Positions 26,383 through 35,432 of a stretch of 64,000 nt of DNA are shown here, piece by piece. The notes beneath the pieces were generated by a model. It did no database searches, had not been told where the DNA came from, and saw only the letters and a program-made list of their open reading frames with translations. The stretch is from Bradyrhizobium sp. NFR13 (GTDB lineage Bacteria > Pseudomonadota > Alphaproteobacteria > Rhizobiales > Xanthobacteraceae), in NCBI RefSeq assembly GCF_900114605.1, contig NZ_FOTP01000008.1, positions 178,501 through 242,500 of the forward strand. Reading direction: 5' to 3'. Position 1 is the stretch's first letter. Every line of letters begins with the position of its first letter. Position numbers and translations under genes: made by a program.

Positions 26383-27264
26383 ATGGCGGTTATGATCAAG
26401 AAAGTCGGCGTGATCGGCTCGGGCCAGATGGGCAATGGCATTGCGCATGTGGCTGCATTGGGCGGCCTCGAAGTTGTCCTGAACGATGTCTCCGCCGACC
26501 GACTGAAGTCTGCCATGGCGACGATCAACGGCAACCTGTCGCGTCAGGTTGCCAAGAAGGTCATCACGGAAGACGCCCGCAAGGCGGCGCTCGACCGCAT
26601 TACGTCATCCGACACGATGGATGGTCTCGCCGATTGCGATCTCGTGATCGAGTCCGCGGTCGAGAAGGAAGAGGTCAAGCGCAAGATTTTCCACGATCTC
26701 TGTGCCGTGCTGAAGCCGGAGGCGATCGTCGCTTCCAACACATCGTCGATCTCGATCACGCGCCTCGCGGCGTCGACAGACCGTCCCGAGAAGTTCATCG
26801 GCATTCATTTCATGAATCCGGTGCCGGTGATGGAGCTGGTCGAACTGATCCGCGGCATCGCGACCGACGACGCGACCTTCGACGCCTCCAAGGAATTCGT
26901 CACCAAGCTCGGCAAGCAGATCGCCGTCTCGGAAGATTTCCCGGCCTTCATCGTCAATCGTATTCTTTTGCCGATGATCAACGAGGCGATCTACACGCTG
27001 TATGAAGGCGTCGGCAATGTCGAAGCCATCGACATGGCAATGAAGCTCGGCGCACATCATCCGATGGGCCCGCTCGAACTCGCCGACTTCATCGGCCTCG
27101 ATACGTGCCTGTCGATCATGCAGGTGCTGCATGAAGGCCTCGCCGATTCCAAGTATCGGCCATGCCCGCTGCTGGTGAAATATGTCGAAGCCGGCTGGCT
27201 CGGTCGCAAGACCCAGCGCGGTTTCTATGACTATCGCGGCGAGAAGCCGGTTCCGACGCGCTAA
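26383..27264 (+). CDS. hbd: 3-hydroxybutyryl-CoA dehydrogenase
   Basis: A 293-residue enzyme with the Rossmann motif GSGQMGNGIA, the central SNTSSISITRLA and HFMNPVPVMELVELI segment (catalytic His), and a helical C-terminal dimer domain. It interconverts acetoacetyl-CoA and 3-hydroxybutyryl-CoA for fatty-acid oxidation or polyhydroxybutyrate turnover. The start at 26383 gives the usual family length; two in-frame starts lie 4 and 8 codons upstream. It lies after the etf terminator, so it may have its own promoter, but its electrons and those of ETF belong to the same metabolism. Confidence 0.92.
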   Translation: MAVMIKKVGVIGSGQMGNGIAHVAALGGLEVVLNDVSADRLKSAMATINGNLSRQVAKKVITEDARKAALDRITSSDTMDGLADCDLVIESAVEKEEVKRKIFHDLCAVLKPEAIVASNTSSISITRLAASTDRPEKFIGIHFMNPVPVMELVELIRGIATDDATFDASKEFVTKLGKQIAVSEDFPAFIVNRILLPMINEAIYTLYEGVGNVEAIDMAMKLGAHHPMGPLELADFIGLDTCLSIMQVLHEGLADSKYRPCPLLVKYVEAGWLGRKTQRGFYDYRGEKPVPTR

Positions 27265-27298
27265 GCTTCGCTCTTGTCTCGAACGTTCTGCTAAAACT

Positions 27299-27406
27299 CG
27301 TCATGCCCGGCCAAAGCGCGAAGCGCGGCTTCGCTAGATGTGCCGGGCATCCACGTCTTGGTCGCAAGTGCAGGCGTGGATGGCCGGGACAAGCCCGGCC
27401 ATGACG
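27299..27406. repeat. intergenic palindromic repeat (Bradyrhizobium type)
   Basis: A 108-base element whose ends are inverted copies (CGTCATGCCCGGCC left, GGCCATGACG right), with an inner hairpin around GCGCGAAGCGCGGCTTCGC and a second pair, GCATCCACGTCTTG against CAGGCGTGGATG. It follows the common CGTCATGGCCGGGCTTGTCCCGG repeat style of this family and lies after the hbd stop. Confidence 0.7.
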
Positions 27407-27416
27407 GCGTGTGCAA

Positions 27417-27530
27417 TTAGATGAGAGCCCGCAACAAGCTCACCGTCGCCGGCACCATCCCGACGATCGTCGCCATGCCCATTCCGATTCCGCACAGATG
27501 CGCCAGCAATGCCGCGTGCTGCGTAATCAT
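27417..27530 (-). CDS. candidate 37-residue membrane peptide
   Basis: The frame begins with an ATG that overlaps the stop of the upstream tautomerase gene (ATGA) and runs 37 codons. The product (MITQHAALLAHLCGIGMG...) is almost entirely hydrophobic with a Gly/Met-rich middle, fitting one membrane helix. The four-base stop-start overlap suggests coupling. I do not recognise the family, and a chance frame is quite possible. Confidence 0.35.
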   Translation of the reverse strand: MITQHAALLAHLCGIGMGMATIVGMVPATVSLLRALI

Positions 27531-27910
27531 GTCACGTACTGCGCCACGCCGTTGCCGAACGACCAGTTCTCCGGCAGTACCTCGACGAGGTTGATAAAGA
27601 CGTCCTCCGGCCGCAGGCCGGGCGCTTTCACCAATCGCTCGACGATGCCGCGATAGAGTTGCTGCTTCTGCTCTACGCCGCGCGTGTTGCTGACCGTGAG
27701 CTGGATTAGGATCAGATCGTCGGTGCGCTGGATGCCGAGATAATCCGGGCTATAGGTGAAATCGTCGCCGTCGTGCTCGTGGATGAGGATGAAGCGATCG
27801 TCCTTGGGCACGTTGAAGGTCTCGATCATCGCGTCATAAACGCTGTCGGCGATTGCCCGCCGCCAGGCGGCGGGCTTGCCCTTCTTCAGTGAAATGCGAA
27901 CCAGCGGCAT
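27527..27910 (-). CDS. tautomerase family protein
   Basis: A 127-residue 4-oxalocrotonate tautomerase-like protein. The start is set at the ATG at 27910, because this places Pro directly after the initiator Met, the position of the catalytic N-terminal proline of the family, and GGAG lies at proper distance. The chain is about twice the length of classic 62-residue tautomerases, so it resembles the fused or longer subgroup. It is divergent from a LysR gene 108 bases away. Confidence 0.78.
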   Translation of the reverse strand: MPLVRISLKKGKPAAWRRAIADSVYDAMIETFNVPKDDRFILIHEHDGDDFTYSPDYLGIQRTDDLILIQLTVSNTRGVEQKQQLYRGIVERLVKAPGLRPEDVFINLVEVLPENWSFGNGVAQYVT

Positions 27911-27977
27911 GGTCATCTCCTGTCGTTCAAATCGGATGCAGAAGATCTACTCCACTATTGATCATTGTAAAATCGTA

Positions 27978-28010
27978 TGAAATAATATTTCAGTGATTTC
28001 AGAATGAAAT
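27978..28010. promoter_or_regulatory. pair of inverted repeats, probable LysR sites
   Basis: Two related palindromes stand side by side: TGAAAT-N3-ATTTCA (27978-27992) and ATTTCA-N3-TGAAAT (27996-28010), in an AT-rich gap between divergent tautomerase and LysR genes. The second ends eight bases before the LysR ATG, so a bound regulator could repress its own gene. The role is inferred. Confidence 0.55.
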
Positions 28011-28018
28011 GATAAGCC

Positions 28019-28870
28019 ATGAAGACGCTCGATATCGAGGCTGTGCAGGCCTTCGTGCTGGTGGCGGATCTCACCAGCTTCACCCGCGCTGCGGAGGCAC
28101 TGGACAGTACACAGTCGGCGATCAGCCTGAAGATCAAGCGGCTGGAGAGCGGGCTCGGCAAGCGCTTGCTGGAGCGAACGCCGCGGCTGGTGCGGCTCTC
28201 GGCGGAAGGGGCGGCTTTCCTCGCGTCGGCGCGCAATCTGGTCGCCGCGCATCAATCGGCGATCGGGTCCTTTGCGGTTGAGCAGCGACGCCTCGTCGTC
28301 GGCATCAGCCAACATCTCGTTGGCCCGGATCTGGCGCAGGTACTGAAGCGCATGAGCGCCACCGATCCTTCGCTGGTGATCGAACTGCGCATCGAAACCT
28401 CGCGCGCCATGCTGCAGGCCTTTGACAGCGGTGAGCTGGATGCCGCCATTGTGCTGCGCCACGATGCGCATCGCCGCGGTGGCGAGGTGCTGCTCGAAGA
28501 GGAGTTCGGCTGGATCGCAGCGCCGGATTTCAATCATCCGCCCGGTAAGCCGCTGCGACTGGCGACCCAAGCCGAGCCATGCAGCGTGCGTGCCATGGCC
28601 GTAGGCGCGCTTGATGCTGCGGGGATTCCGTGGACCGAAGTGTTCGTCGGCGGGGGCGTGGCAACGATCGGCGCCGCCATTTCCGCGGGCCTTGCGATCG
28701 GCGCGCTGGTCCGCCGCGTCGCACCGGCCGGCAGCGTCGATCTCGGTCCGCGCCTGGGGTTGCCGAAGCTGCCGAATTGCGACGTCATCCTGTATTCCAA
28801 TCTCACGGATGCCGGTGCCCGCGGCGCGCTGCGTACGCTGGGTGCGGCCTTTCGGGCGAATGCCGGCTGA
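28019..28870 (+). CDS. LysR-family transcriptional regulator
   Basis: A 283-residue regulator with an N-terminal helix-turn-helix (FVLVADLTSFTRAAEALDSTQSAISLKIKRLESGLGKRLLERT) and an effector domain. It is divergent from the tautomerase gene and likely controls it through the paired inverted repeats in the gap. The signal is unknown. Confidence 0.86.
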   Translation: MKTLDIEAVQAFVLVADLTSFTRAAEALDSTQSAISLKIKRLESGLGKRLLERTPRLVRLSAEGAAFLASARNLVAAHQSAIGSFAVEQRRLVVGISQHLVGPDLAQVLKRMSATDPSLVIELRIETSRAMLQAFDSGELDAAIVLRHDAHRRGGEVLLEEEFGWIAAPDFNHPPGKPLRLATQAEPCSVRAMAVGALDAAGIPWTEVFVGGGVATIGAAISAGLAIGALVRRVAPAGSVDLGPRLGLPKLPNCDVILYSNLTDAGARGALRTLGAAFRANAG

Positions 28871-28942
28871 TTGTTGCCCCAAGGTCAACATTCGTTAACC
28901 CCGCACCGCTATACCGGCGGTACGTCGTTACGGAGTATTTCC

Positions 28943-29137
28943 ATGGATATGGCCTTGGTCGCCAGCGCGCTTGCCATGAAGGCAGCGGGAACGCAGCAGC
29001 AGATTTCGACTTCGATCATGAAGTCGAATGCCGACATGGAAAAGAACACTGTGCTCACGCTTCTTGGCGGCGCACAGCAGGCATCCCAGGCCAATCTCGG
29101 CGCAGGCATCGGCGGCAATCTCGATATCGCCGCCTAA
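28943..29137 (+). CDS. putative motility protein (YjfB type)
   Basis: A 64-residue protein beginning MDMALVASALAMKAAGTQQQ, matching the small YjfB-type family called putative motility proteins. The motility link comes from other bacteria and no flagellar genes are nearby. It is amphipathic and helical with no signal peptide. The in-frame extension upstream has no ribosome site. It is followed at once by a dispersed repeat. Confidence 0.65.
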   Translation: MDMALVASALAMKAAGTQQQISTSIMKSNADMEKNTVLTLLGGAQQASQANLGAGIGGNLDIAA

Positions 29138-29184
29138 AGCGTTTTCGAGCGAAGTGGATACCGGTTCGCGTTAAGAAAACGCGG
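29138..29184 (+). repeat. dispersed stop-adjacent repeat, copy 1
   Basis: The element starts at the base after the stop codon of the YjfB gene. It opens with AGCGTTTTCGAGCG and closes with GAAAACGCG, and a GCGTTTTC/GAAAACGC pair of 8 bases forms the outer stem. It nearly matches a second copy near 40.5 kb. A terminator or 3'-end stabiliser role is inferred. Confidence 0.75.
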
Positions 29185-29205
29185 AAAAAGAATCCAAGGC
29201 GCTAT

Positions 29206-30183
29206 CTAGTCTGGCCGTTCGCCGTTGGAGGCAGCAGTCAGTGTCGTGCGAAAATGGCTCGGCGGCGCGCCGATAATGCGTTTGAAGGCGCGGCTGAACG
29301 CGGCTTCCGATTCATAGCCAAGCCGGCGTGCGACGACCGCGATCTTCAGACGGTCGCGAACCAGCCACTGCTTTGCTTCCCGCATCCGCAATTGCGCGAC
29401 GTAACGCGCCGGTGTCTGGCCGACGGCATTGGCGAAGCGCAGCGCAAATGCCGAGCGTGATGCATGCATGACGTCCGCCAGAGTCTCGACGGTCCAGTCC
29501 CGGGTCGGATCGCGATGGATGGCAGCGAGAACCCGGCCGATACCGGGGTCGCGCGCGGCTGCGACCCAACCGTCGGAGCCGCAGCCTTTCTCCACCCAGT
29601 TGCGGATCAGTGCTGCGGCGACAACATCGGCCAGCCGCGTCAGCATTCCGCCGGCACCGACGCGGTCCAGCGCCAGTTCGGATGTCATGGCCTCGAGCAG
29701 ATGCGGGATGGCGGGTTCGTCGGTGGCGAGTTCGTGCATCTGCATCAGCTCAGGCATCATCAGAAGCAAGGGATGCTGGCTGTCGAGATTGAAGGTCATG
29801 CCTGCACCGAACAATACGGTTTCCTCGCCGTTGCGGCCGCCACCGCTACAGGTGTCGAGGATGCCGCAGCACACCGGCTCGAACTGGCAATTCTCGACAG
29901 GCGCGGGGAAGGCATCGGGTGAACTCGCCAGTGCGTGCTCCGCGCCGCGTGGCAGCAAGACCGCATCACCCGGTTCAAGGCGGACCCACGCGTTATCCAG
30001 AGTTCGCAGCCAGCAGCCGCGCTCGGCGACGAAGTGAAATTGCGCCTTTGGCCGCGCCGGGAAGACCAGCCCCCATGGCTCGGTCATGCGACAGCGGACG
30101 TAATCGACGCCCTCAATCTTCAAGCCCCGGAGCATTTCTGTCAGGGGGTGGATGGTGACAGCTCTGGACGAATGATCAAGCAT
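29206..30183 (-). CDS. AraC-family regulator with cupin N-terminus
   Basis: A 325-residue regulator. The first two thirds form a cupin-type sensor (EPGDAVLLPRGAEHALASS) and the last 100 residues two helix-turn-helix motifs (VETLADVMHASRSAFALRF and IAVVARRLGYESEAAFSRAFKR). The start ATG at 30183 is chosen over a longer frame. It is divergent from an MFS exporter 68 bases away, a pair that often means ligand-induced export. Confidence 0.85.
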   Translation of the reverse strand: MLDHSSRAVTIHPLTEMLRGLKIEGVDYVRCRMTEPWGLVFPARPKAQFHFVAERGCWLRTLDNAWVRLEPGDAVLLPRGAEHALASSPDAFPAPVENCQFEPVCCGILDTCSGGGRNGEETVLFGAGMTFNLDSQHPLLLMMPELMQMHELATDEPAIPHLLEAMTSELALDRVGAGGMLTRLADVVAAALIRNWVEKGCGSDGWVAAARDPGIGRVLAAIHRDPTRDWTVETLADVMHASRSAFALRFANAVGQTPARYVAQLRMREAKQWLVRDRLKIAVVARRLGYESEAAFSRAFKRIIGAPPSHFRTTLTAASNGERPD

Positions 30184-30251
30184 TGCGGGTTTTCTAGCAT
30201 GGAAACTCCATAAGGTCACCTCCATCTCCGGGGTCCCTTCTGGAGGCTGCC

Positions 30252-31463
30252 ATGACTGATTCCGCCACTGCCGCACTTGATGCCGATGTTTCTCCCGTAA
30301 CCACTGAGCGGACGGACGCGGCCTGGGCGGCTGTTGTCTCCTTGATGCTTGGTGCGTTTAGCCAGGTCACTGCTGAATTCCTGCCGGCCAGCCTGCTCAC
30401 GCCGATCGCTACCGATCTCGGTGTCTCGGTCGGCGCTGCCGGGCAGGTCGTCACGGCGACCTCCCTTGTCGGGATCATCGCCGGGCTTGCGACGGCCATC
30501 GTGACGCGCGCCATGGATCGCCGCGTCGTCCTTTGGCTGCTGACGGTGCTGCTGATCGTGTCCAACCTGCTGTCGGCGACGGCGAGCAACCTGCCGATCC
30601 TGTTGTTTGCCCGCGTGCTGCTCGGCATCAGTCTCAGCGGCTTTTGGGCGATGGCAACCGCTACCGCGATGCGGCTTGTTCCGGCGGAGGCGCTGCCGCG
30701 CGCGATCTCGCTGATTTTCAGCGGCGTTTCGATCGCCACCGTCAGCGCTGCGCCGATCGGTGCATATCTTGGCGATCTCTGGGGTTGGCGGAATGTGTTC
30801 TTGCTGGCGGCCGCCGTCAGCGCCGTCGTGCTTGTCTTTCAGATGCTGACGCTGCCGCGTCTGCCGCCGCTCACGTCACCGGATGTGCGCACGCTGTTCG
30901 TGCTGATACGTCGGCCCAGCGTCCGGCTCGTGATGGTTGCCATCGCTGTCAGTATCTCGGGCCACTTTGCAGGCTTCACTTACGTCCGGCATTTCCTTGA
31001 GCAGGTGCCGCAACTTCCGGTCACTGCAATCTCAATCGTCCTGCTGGTCTACGGTGTGGGCGGCTTCTTCGGCAATTTCGCGGGTGGGGTGCTTGTCGCC
31101 CGTAGTGCGAAACTTGCGATCGTCACGGGGTCTGCGGCCATCGCCGTCCTCGCGCTGGTCCTGCTGGTTTTTGGCAGTTCGGGACTTGTCGCGGGCATCG
31201 CGGTTGGCCTGTGGGGCTTTGCATTCGGCGTGCTGCCGGTTGGCTTCCAGACATGGATGGTGCGGGTCGCATCGGATGAAGCTGAATCCGCGGGCGGTCT
31301 GCTCGTCTCCGCTTTCCAGGTGGCGATCACGGTCGGCGCCGTCGTCGGCGGCATTCTGGTCGATGGTCTCGGTCCGTTCGGCGCCGTTGGTTATCTCGCA
31401 GCGGCGACGGCGGCGGGCGCCCTGCTCGTGTCGCTGTCGCGCAGCGGCGAGGTGCCAGCCTGA
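30252..31463 (+). CDS. major facilitator superfamily exporter (AraJ/YdhP type)
   Basis: A 403-residue inner-membrane protein with 12 helices. It belongs to the drug and sugar efflux branch (PASLLTPIATDLGVSVGAAGQVVTATSLVGI, RVLLGISLSGFWAMATATAMRLVP). It probably exports a sugar or toxic compound using the proton gradient. TGGAGG precedes the start. Its expression is likely set by the divergent AraC regulator. A strong hairpin follows it. Confidence 0.88.
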   Translation: MTDSATAALDADVSPVTTERTDAAWAAVVSLMLGAFSQVTAEFLPASLLTPIATDLGVSVGAAGQVVTATSLVGIIAGLATAIVTRAMDRRVVLWLLTVLLIVSNLLSATASNLPILLFARVLLGISLSGFWAMATATAMRLVPAEALPRAISLIFSGVSIATVSAAPIGAYLGDLWGWRNVFLLAAAVSAVVLVFQMLTLPRLPPLTSPDVRTLFVLIRRPSVRLVMVAIAVSISGHFAGFTYVRHFLEQVPQLPVTAISIVLLVYGVGGFFGNFAGGVLVARSAKLAIVTGSAAIAVLALVLLVFGSSGLVAGIAVGLWGFAFGVLPVGFQTWMVRVASDEAESAGGLLVSAFQVAITVGAVVGGILVDGLGPFGAVGYLAAATAAGALLVSLSRSGEVPA

Positions 31464-31471
31464 AGCGCGAA

Positions 31472-31496
31472 GAGAGGCAGCAGCTTGCTGCCTCTC
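31472..31496. terminator. bidirectional hairpin terminator
   Basis: Perfect 11-base arms (GAGAGGCAGCA and TGCTGCCTCTC) with a 3-base loop, between the ends of the convergent MFS and VOC genes. A T-rich run follows. Confidence 0.75.
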
Positions 31497-31504
31497 GGCT
31501 TCTC

Positions 31505-31882
31505 TTACGCGAACGGCGTGACCCAGCCGATCCCGGCGCCGCCGGGCTGCAACAGGATTGCGAGCCGGCCGACATCGGGAATGTCGAACACCGGCCGCAT
31601 CAGCGTTGCGCCGGCGGCGACCGCTTTCTTCACTCTGATATCGACGTCATCGACGGCCAGATATGGCATCCAGCCGTCGGGGACATTCGCGTAGCCCGGA
31701 CCTTCCGCGTGGAAGATGCCGCCGACGCGCACATCGTCCATCATCGCAATCCAGTAGATCCCGCCGCCCGTAAGCGTCTTGGCCTGATAGGTCCAGCCGA
31801 TCGTCTCCTGATAGAAGCGCTTGGCTCGTTCGGGGTCGCGCGTCACGAATTCATTCCAGTTGAAGTGACCGTGCGGCGTCAT
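31505..31882 (-). CDS. VOC (glyoxalase/bleomycin-resistance-like) protein
   Basis: A 125-residue single-domain protein of the vicinal oxygen chelate superfamily, with HFNWNEFVTRDPERAKRFYQETIGW at the start and FDIPDVGRLAILLQPGGAGIGW at the end. These typically bind a divalent metal with His/Glu pairs and act on small molecules. The substrate is unknown. GGGAGG lies before the start. Confidence 0.8.
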   Translation of the reverse strand: MTPHGHFNWNEFVTRDPERAKRFYQETIGWTYQAKTLTGGGIYWIAMMDDVRVGGIFHAEGPGYANVPDGWMPYLAVDDVDIRVKKAVAAGATLMRPVFDIPDVGRLAILLQPGGAGIGWVTPFA

Positions 31883-31902
31883 GGCGTCCTCCCGTTATTG
31901 CA

Positions 31903-32262
31903 TCAGACCGAAACCAGCGTCTTGAAGCCACCATAGATCATGCGCTTCATATCGAAGGGCATGGCCTTCGGATCCATCATCTTGGCGAGGCGCGGATCCT
32001 TCATGACCTTGGCATTGATGCGGTCGCGATCCTTGCGTGACTTGTAGATGATATAGGAAAACACGACCGTCTCGTCAGGTTTCAGTTTCACGCTGCGCGG
32101 AAACGACGTCCATTTGCCGACGCTGACGTCGTCGGCGGCACATTCCTGATAGTCGAGTGCGCCGTATTCGCGCCAGATCTTGCCGGCCTTGCGTGCGATG
32201 GCGGCATAGGCTTTCAGCTTCTTCTTCGGCACCGGAACGATAAATCCGTCGATATAGGCCAT
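31903..32262 (-). CDS. DUF1428 family protein
   Basis: A 119-residue protein starting MAYIDGFIVPVPKKKLKAY, with CAADDVSVGKWTSF and a C-terminal DMKRMIYGGFKTL motif, matching DUF1428 (dimeric alpha-beta barrel fold). No activity is known. It lies 20 bases from the VOC gene on the same strand and is probably cotranscribed. Confidence 0.8.
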   Translation of the reverse strand: MAYIDGFIVPVPKKKLKAYAAIARKAGKIWREYGALDYQECAADDVSVGKWTSFPRSVKLKPDETVVFSYIIYKSRKDRDRINAKVMKDPRLAKMMDPKAMPFDMKRMIYGGFKTLVSV

Positions 32263-32427
32263 CGGTCGTCTCTCCCTGCTGTCATGCACAAGCGCCGGGC
32301 ATGAGGCCCGGTTGTTTTCAAGACGAACGTCAGTGCGTCCATCCGACAGGATGCAGGCAGATTTCGCTAGGAGGAGCGGCGGCAGTGTGTCGCAGGGGCA
32401 GGATACGGGTTACCACCACTTGAAACG

Positions 32428-33084
32428 TCACGTCGCATCCGCCGTGCCCGTCAGCACGACCGGCGCATCGATGACCGAATTGTCGATCACGACGGTCGCG
32501 CGCTTGTCGGGTTGGCAGCGACGCAAATAGATCCGCTGGCCTTCGTAGTAGCGTCGATTTTGTGGAGCAAGCGGGTCTGAAGGAGACCCATCCCTGCATG
32601 CCATCCGTTCATAAGAAACCGGAAACGGCACCGACAGAAAGATGCTGAAATCCCAAAAGCATCGCAACTCATCCCGGTGCAGAAAAATACCATCGATCAA
32701 AAGAATAGCTGACGGATCAACAGTTGTCGGTCTCGATACACTAACATCTGCGGCATGGTCATAACGAGCGACATCCACGACGTCTGCGCCTGCGCGGAAA
32801 GGATCAAGCAGGAAATGCCTGAGATCGGCGTAGTTGTACGAGTCGAGAAAGAACCCTTCCGGGTCACTTTTGCCGCGCCGATAGCGAATGGATCTTGGAT
32901 TGTGGAAGGCATCGATACTGGCTCGTGTGACAGTGCGACCTTCGCCGGCGAGGATGGGAGCCAGTTCATCGGCAAAAGTCGTTTTCCCCGACCCGTCCAC
33001 GCCATCGATAGCCACGGCGGTCCGACCTTCCACGGCAGCGATCCTGCCTCCCAGTTGTCGGAGAAGGTTGGCTCTGGCGTTCAT
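32428..33084 (-). CDS. uridine kinase-like P-loop protein
   Basis: A 218-residue cytosolic protein with Walker A GVDGSGKTT and the uridine/phosphoribulokinase-like DAFHNPRSIRYRRG and SYNYADLRHFLL segments. It probably phosphorylates a nucleoside or related compound. Its codons are more AT-rich than those of its neighbours, possibly a sign of transfer. It follows tlpA by 42 bases. Confidence 0.78.
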   Translation of the reverse strand: MNARANLLRQLGGRIAAVEGRTAVAIDGVDGSGKTTFADELAPILAGEGRTVTRASIDAFHNPRSIRYRRGKSDPEGFFLDSYNYADLRHFLLDPFRAGADVVDVARYDHAADVSVSRPTTVDPSAILLIDGIFLHRDELRCFWDFSIFLSVPFPVSYERMACRDGSPSDPLAPQNRRYYEGQRIYLRRCQPDKRATVVIDNSVIDAPVVLTGTADAT

Positions 33085-33126
33085 CGCTACCGGCCGATCT
33101 TTGAAGGCAATATTCTATTATGATGA

Positions 33127-33813
33127 TCAATAGCCCGCAGCCTTCGGCGTCACCGCCGCTTTCAGCAGCTTGATGGCGTCTTCGCTGTCCCATTCGGCGG
33201 GGCCGGCGATGGTCGCGATCTCGCAGCCCTTGCCGTCGACCAGCACAGAGGTCGGCATACCCAGTGCGCGGCCGATGCCCTTGAGGTCCTGGAACACCTT
33301 GGCCGAGGTGTCGGTGAAATAATCCAGCCGGTTGAGGCCACCGTCTTTCAGAAAGGCCTTCGGCTTCTCGGCGTCGCGGGTGTCGATATTGATCGCCACG
33401 ACCTGGAAATCCGGGCCGCCGAGTTTGGTCTCGAGGTTGTTCAGGGCCGGCATTTCCTTGCGGCAGGGCACGCACCAGGTGGCCCACAGGTTCACCAGCA
33501 CCGTTCGGCCGCGCCAGTCTGACAATCTCTTCTCCTGGCCGTCGGCATCCCTGAAAGCGAGGTCCGGCAGTTTCAGCGGCGTCCTGGCCATGGTCAGGCC
33601 GGCGACTTCGCCGCGCGCCAGCGGTTCGATCTTCTTCGACAGCGCCACAGCCGGTGCGCAGGTCGGATCGCCCGGCGCAGCCTGCTGCCCCAGCCGATCC
33701 ATGTTGGAGACCGCGGCAAAGCCGATCACGGCGCCCACGAGCACCGCGCCGAGCACGATCAGGCGGCGTTTGACCGGACGGGGGGCGGGCTGGTCTGGCA
33801 TAGGGTTTGTCAT
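33127..33813 (-). CDS. tlpA: thiol:disulfide interchange protein TlpA
   Basis: A 228-residue membrane-anchored thioredoxin. One N-terminal helix (about 17-35) is followed by a periplasmic domain with WATWCVPCRKEMP and a cis-Pro in GMPTSVL. In Bradyrhizobium TlpA is a reductant for copper-site assembly of cytochrome oxidase. This is the second copper/oxidase-assembly function in the window, apart from the PCu(A)C cluster. It is divergent from argH by 75 bases, the arrangement usual in the family. Confidence 0.9.
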   Translation of the reverse strand: MTNPMPDQPAPRPVKRRLIVLGAVLVGAVIGFAAVSNMDRLGQQAAPGDPTCAPAVALSKKIEPLARGEVAGLTMARTPLKLPDLAFRDADGQEKRLSDWRGRTVLVNLWATWCVPCRKEMPALNNLETKLGGPDFQVVAINIDTRDAEKPKAFLKDGGLNRLDYFTDTSAKVFQDLKGIGRALGMPTSVLVDGKGCEIATIAGPAEWDSEDAIKLLKAAVTPKAAGY

Positions 33814-33888
33814 TCGGTCTCAGTTAGGGCTATGCAACGGTTGGCGACGGACGATCCGTCGGCTGCGGTTAAAGATGAGTGAGAATTC

Positions 33889-35340
33889 ATGGCTTCGCGC
33901 AAGGGCAACGGCAAGTCCGGCAACGACGGTAAGGGCTCCAGTGTGAGCAACAAGATGTGGGGCGGGCTGTTCGATGAAAGCCCCGACGCCATCATGGAGG
34001 AAATCAATGTCTCCATCGACGTCGATCGCCACCTTTATGCCCAGGACATTGCCGCGTCCAAGGCCCATGCTGCGATGCTTGCCAGGCAAGGGATTATCAC
34101 CGCGAAAGATGCGAAAAATATCGCAGGCGGTCTAGACACGATCCTGTCAGAAATCACCAAGGGGTCGTTCACATTCAAGCGTGCGCTCGAAGACATTCAC
34201 ATGAATGTGGAGAGCCGGCTCGGCGAGCTGATCGGTCCGGCCTCAGGCCGCCTGCACACCGCGCGTTCCCGCAACGATCAGGTGGCAACGGATTTCCGTC
34301 TGTTCGTACGCGATACGATCGACGAGATCGACAGTGCTTTCGCATCGCTGCAACAGGCGCTGGTCGACCGCGCGCTGGAACATGCCGACACGGTGATGCC
34401 CGGCTTCACCCATCTGCAGACCGCGCAGCCGGTGACCTTCGGTCATCATCTGCTGGCCTATGTGGAAATGGTGTCGCGCGACCGCGGCCGTTTCGCCGAT
34501 GCGCGCAAGCGCCTCAATGAAAGCCCGCTCGGCGCGGCGGCGCTGGCCGGCACCTCGTTCCCGATCGATCGCCATGCCACGGCGAAGGCCTTGGGCTTCG
34601 ATCGGCCGATGGCCAATTCGCTCGATGCGGTGTCGGATCGCGATTTCGTCCTGGAGACGCTGTCGGCGGCTTCCATCGCCGCCGTGCATCTGTCGCGCTT
34701 CGCCGAGGAAATCGTGATCTGGACCTCGCCGCTGGTGGGGTTGGTCCGGCTGTCGGACAAGTTCACCACCGGCTCCTCGATCATGCCGCAGAAGCGCAAT
34801 CCGGACGCGGCCGAACTGGTCCGCGCCAAGACCGGCCGCGTGATCGGCTCGCTCAACGGTTTGCTGATCGTGATGAAGGGCCTGCCGCTCGCCTATCAGA
34901 AGGACATGCAGGAAGACAAAGCCGGTGCGATGGAGGCCTATTCGGCGCTGTCGCTGGCGATCCGCGCCATTGCCGGCATGGTTCGCGATCTCGTGCCCAA
35001 CGAGGAGCGCATGAAGCTTGCTGCCGGCGAGGGCTATGCCACTGCCACCGATCTCGCCGACTGGCTGGTGCGGACGTTGAAAATGCCGTTCCGCGACGCC
35101 CATCACGTCACCGGCCGCATTGTCGGTATCGCCACCAGGAAGGGCGTCGCGTTGCACGAGCTCGACCTGAAGGAGATGCAGACGGTGGAACCGAAGATCA
35201 CGGCAGAAGTGATGAAGGTGCTGTCGGTGGAATCCTCGGTGAAGAGCCGGGTCAGCTATGGCGGCACGGCGCCGAAGAATGTGACGTCGCAGGCGAAGGC
35301 CTGGCTCAAGCGACTGGAAAAAGAGCGGAAATTGGGCTGA
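33889..35340 (+). CDS. argH: argininosuccinate lyase
   Basis: A 483-residue enzyme with a complete fumarase-superfamily signature [15 protein letters not shown] and the preceding active-site regions ([21 protein letters not shown]). It makes arginine and fumarate in the cytoplasm. The N-terminal 20 residues are an extra Lys/Gly-rich lead. It is followed by lptM and lysA on the same strand. Confidence 0.95.
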   Translation: MASRKGNGKSGNDGKGSSVSNKMWGGLFDESPDAIMEEINVSIDVDRHLYAQDIAASKAHAAMLARQGIITAKDAKNIAGGLDTILSEITKGSFTFKRALEDIHMNVESRLGELIGPASGRLHTARSRNDQVATDFRLFVRDTIDEIDSAFASLQQALVDRALEHADTVMPGFTHLQTAQPVTFGHHLLAYVEMVSRDRGRFADARKRLNESPLGAAALAGTSFPIDRHATAKALGFDRPMANSLDAVSDRDFVLETLSAASIAAVHLSRFAEEIVIWTSPLVGLVRLSDKFTTGSSIMPQKRNPDAAELVRAKTGRVIGSLNGLLIVMKGLPLAYQKDMQEDKAGAMEAYSALSLAIRAIAGMVRDLVPNEERMKLAAGEGYATATDLADWLVRTLKMPFRDAHHVTGRIVGIATRKGVALHELDLKEMQTVEPKITAEVMKVLSVESSVKSRVSYGGTAPKNVTSQAKAWLKRLEKERKLG

Positions 35341-35432
35341 TCAGGCCTCGCGTGCGAAAATTCAATGGATTTCGGGGTCTCGCCAGAGCGAAGCAATCTT
35401 TGTATGGTGCGCTCGCATTTGGGGATTTCGCT

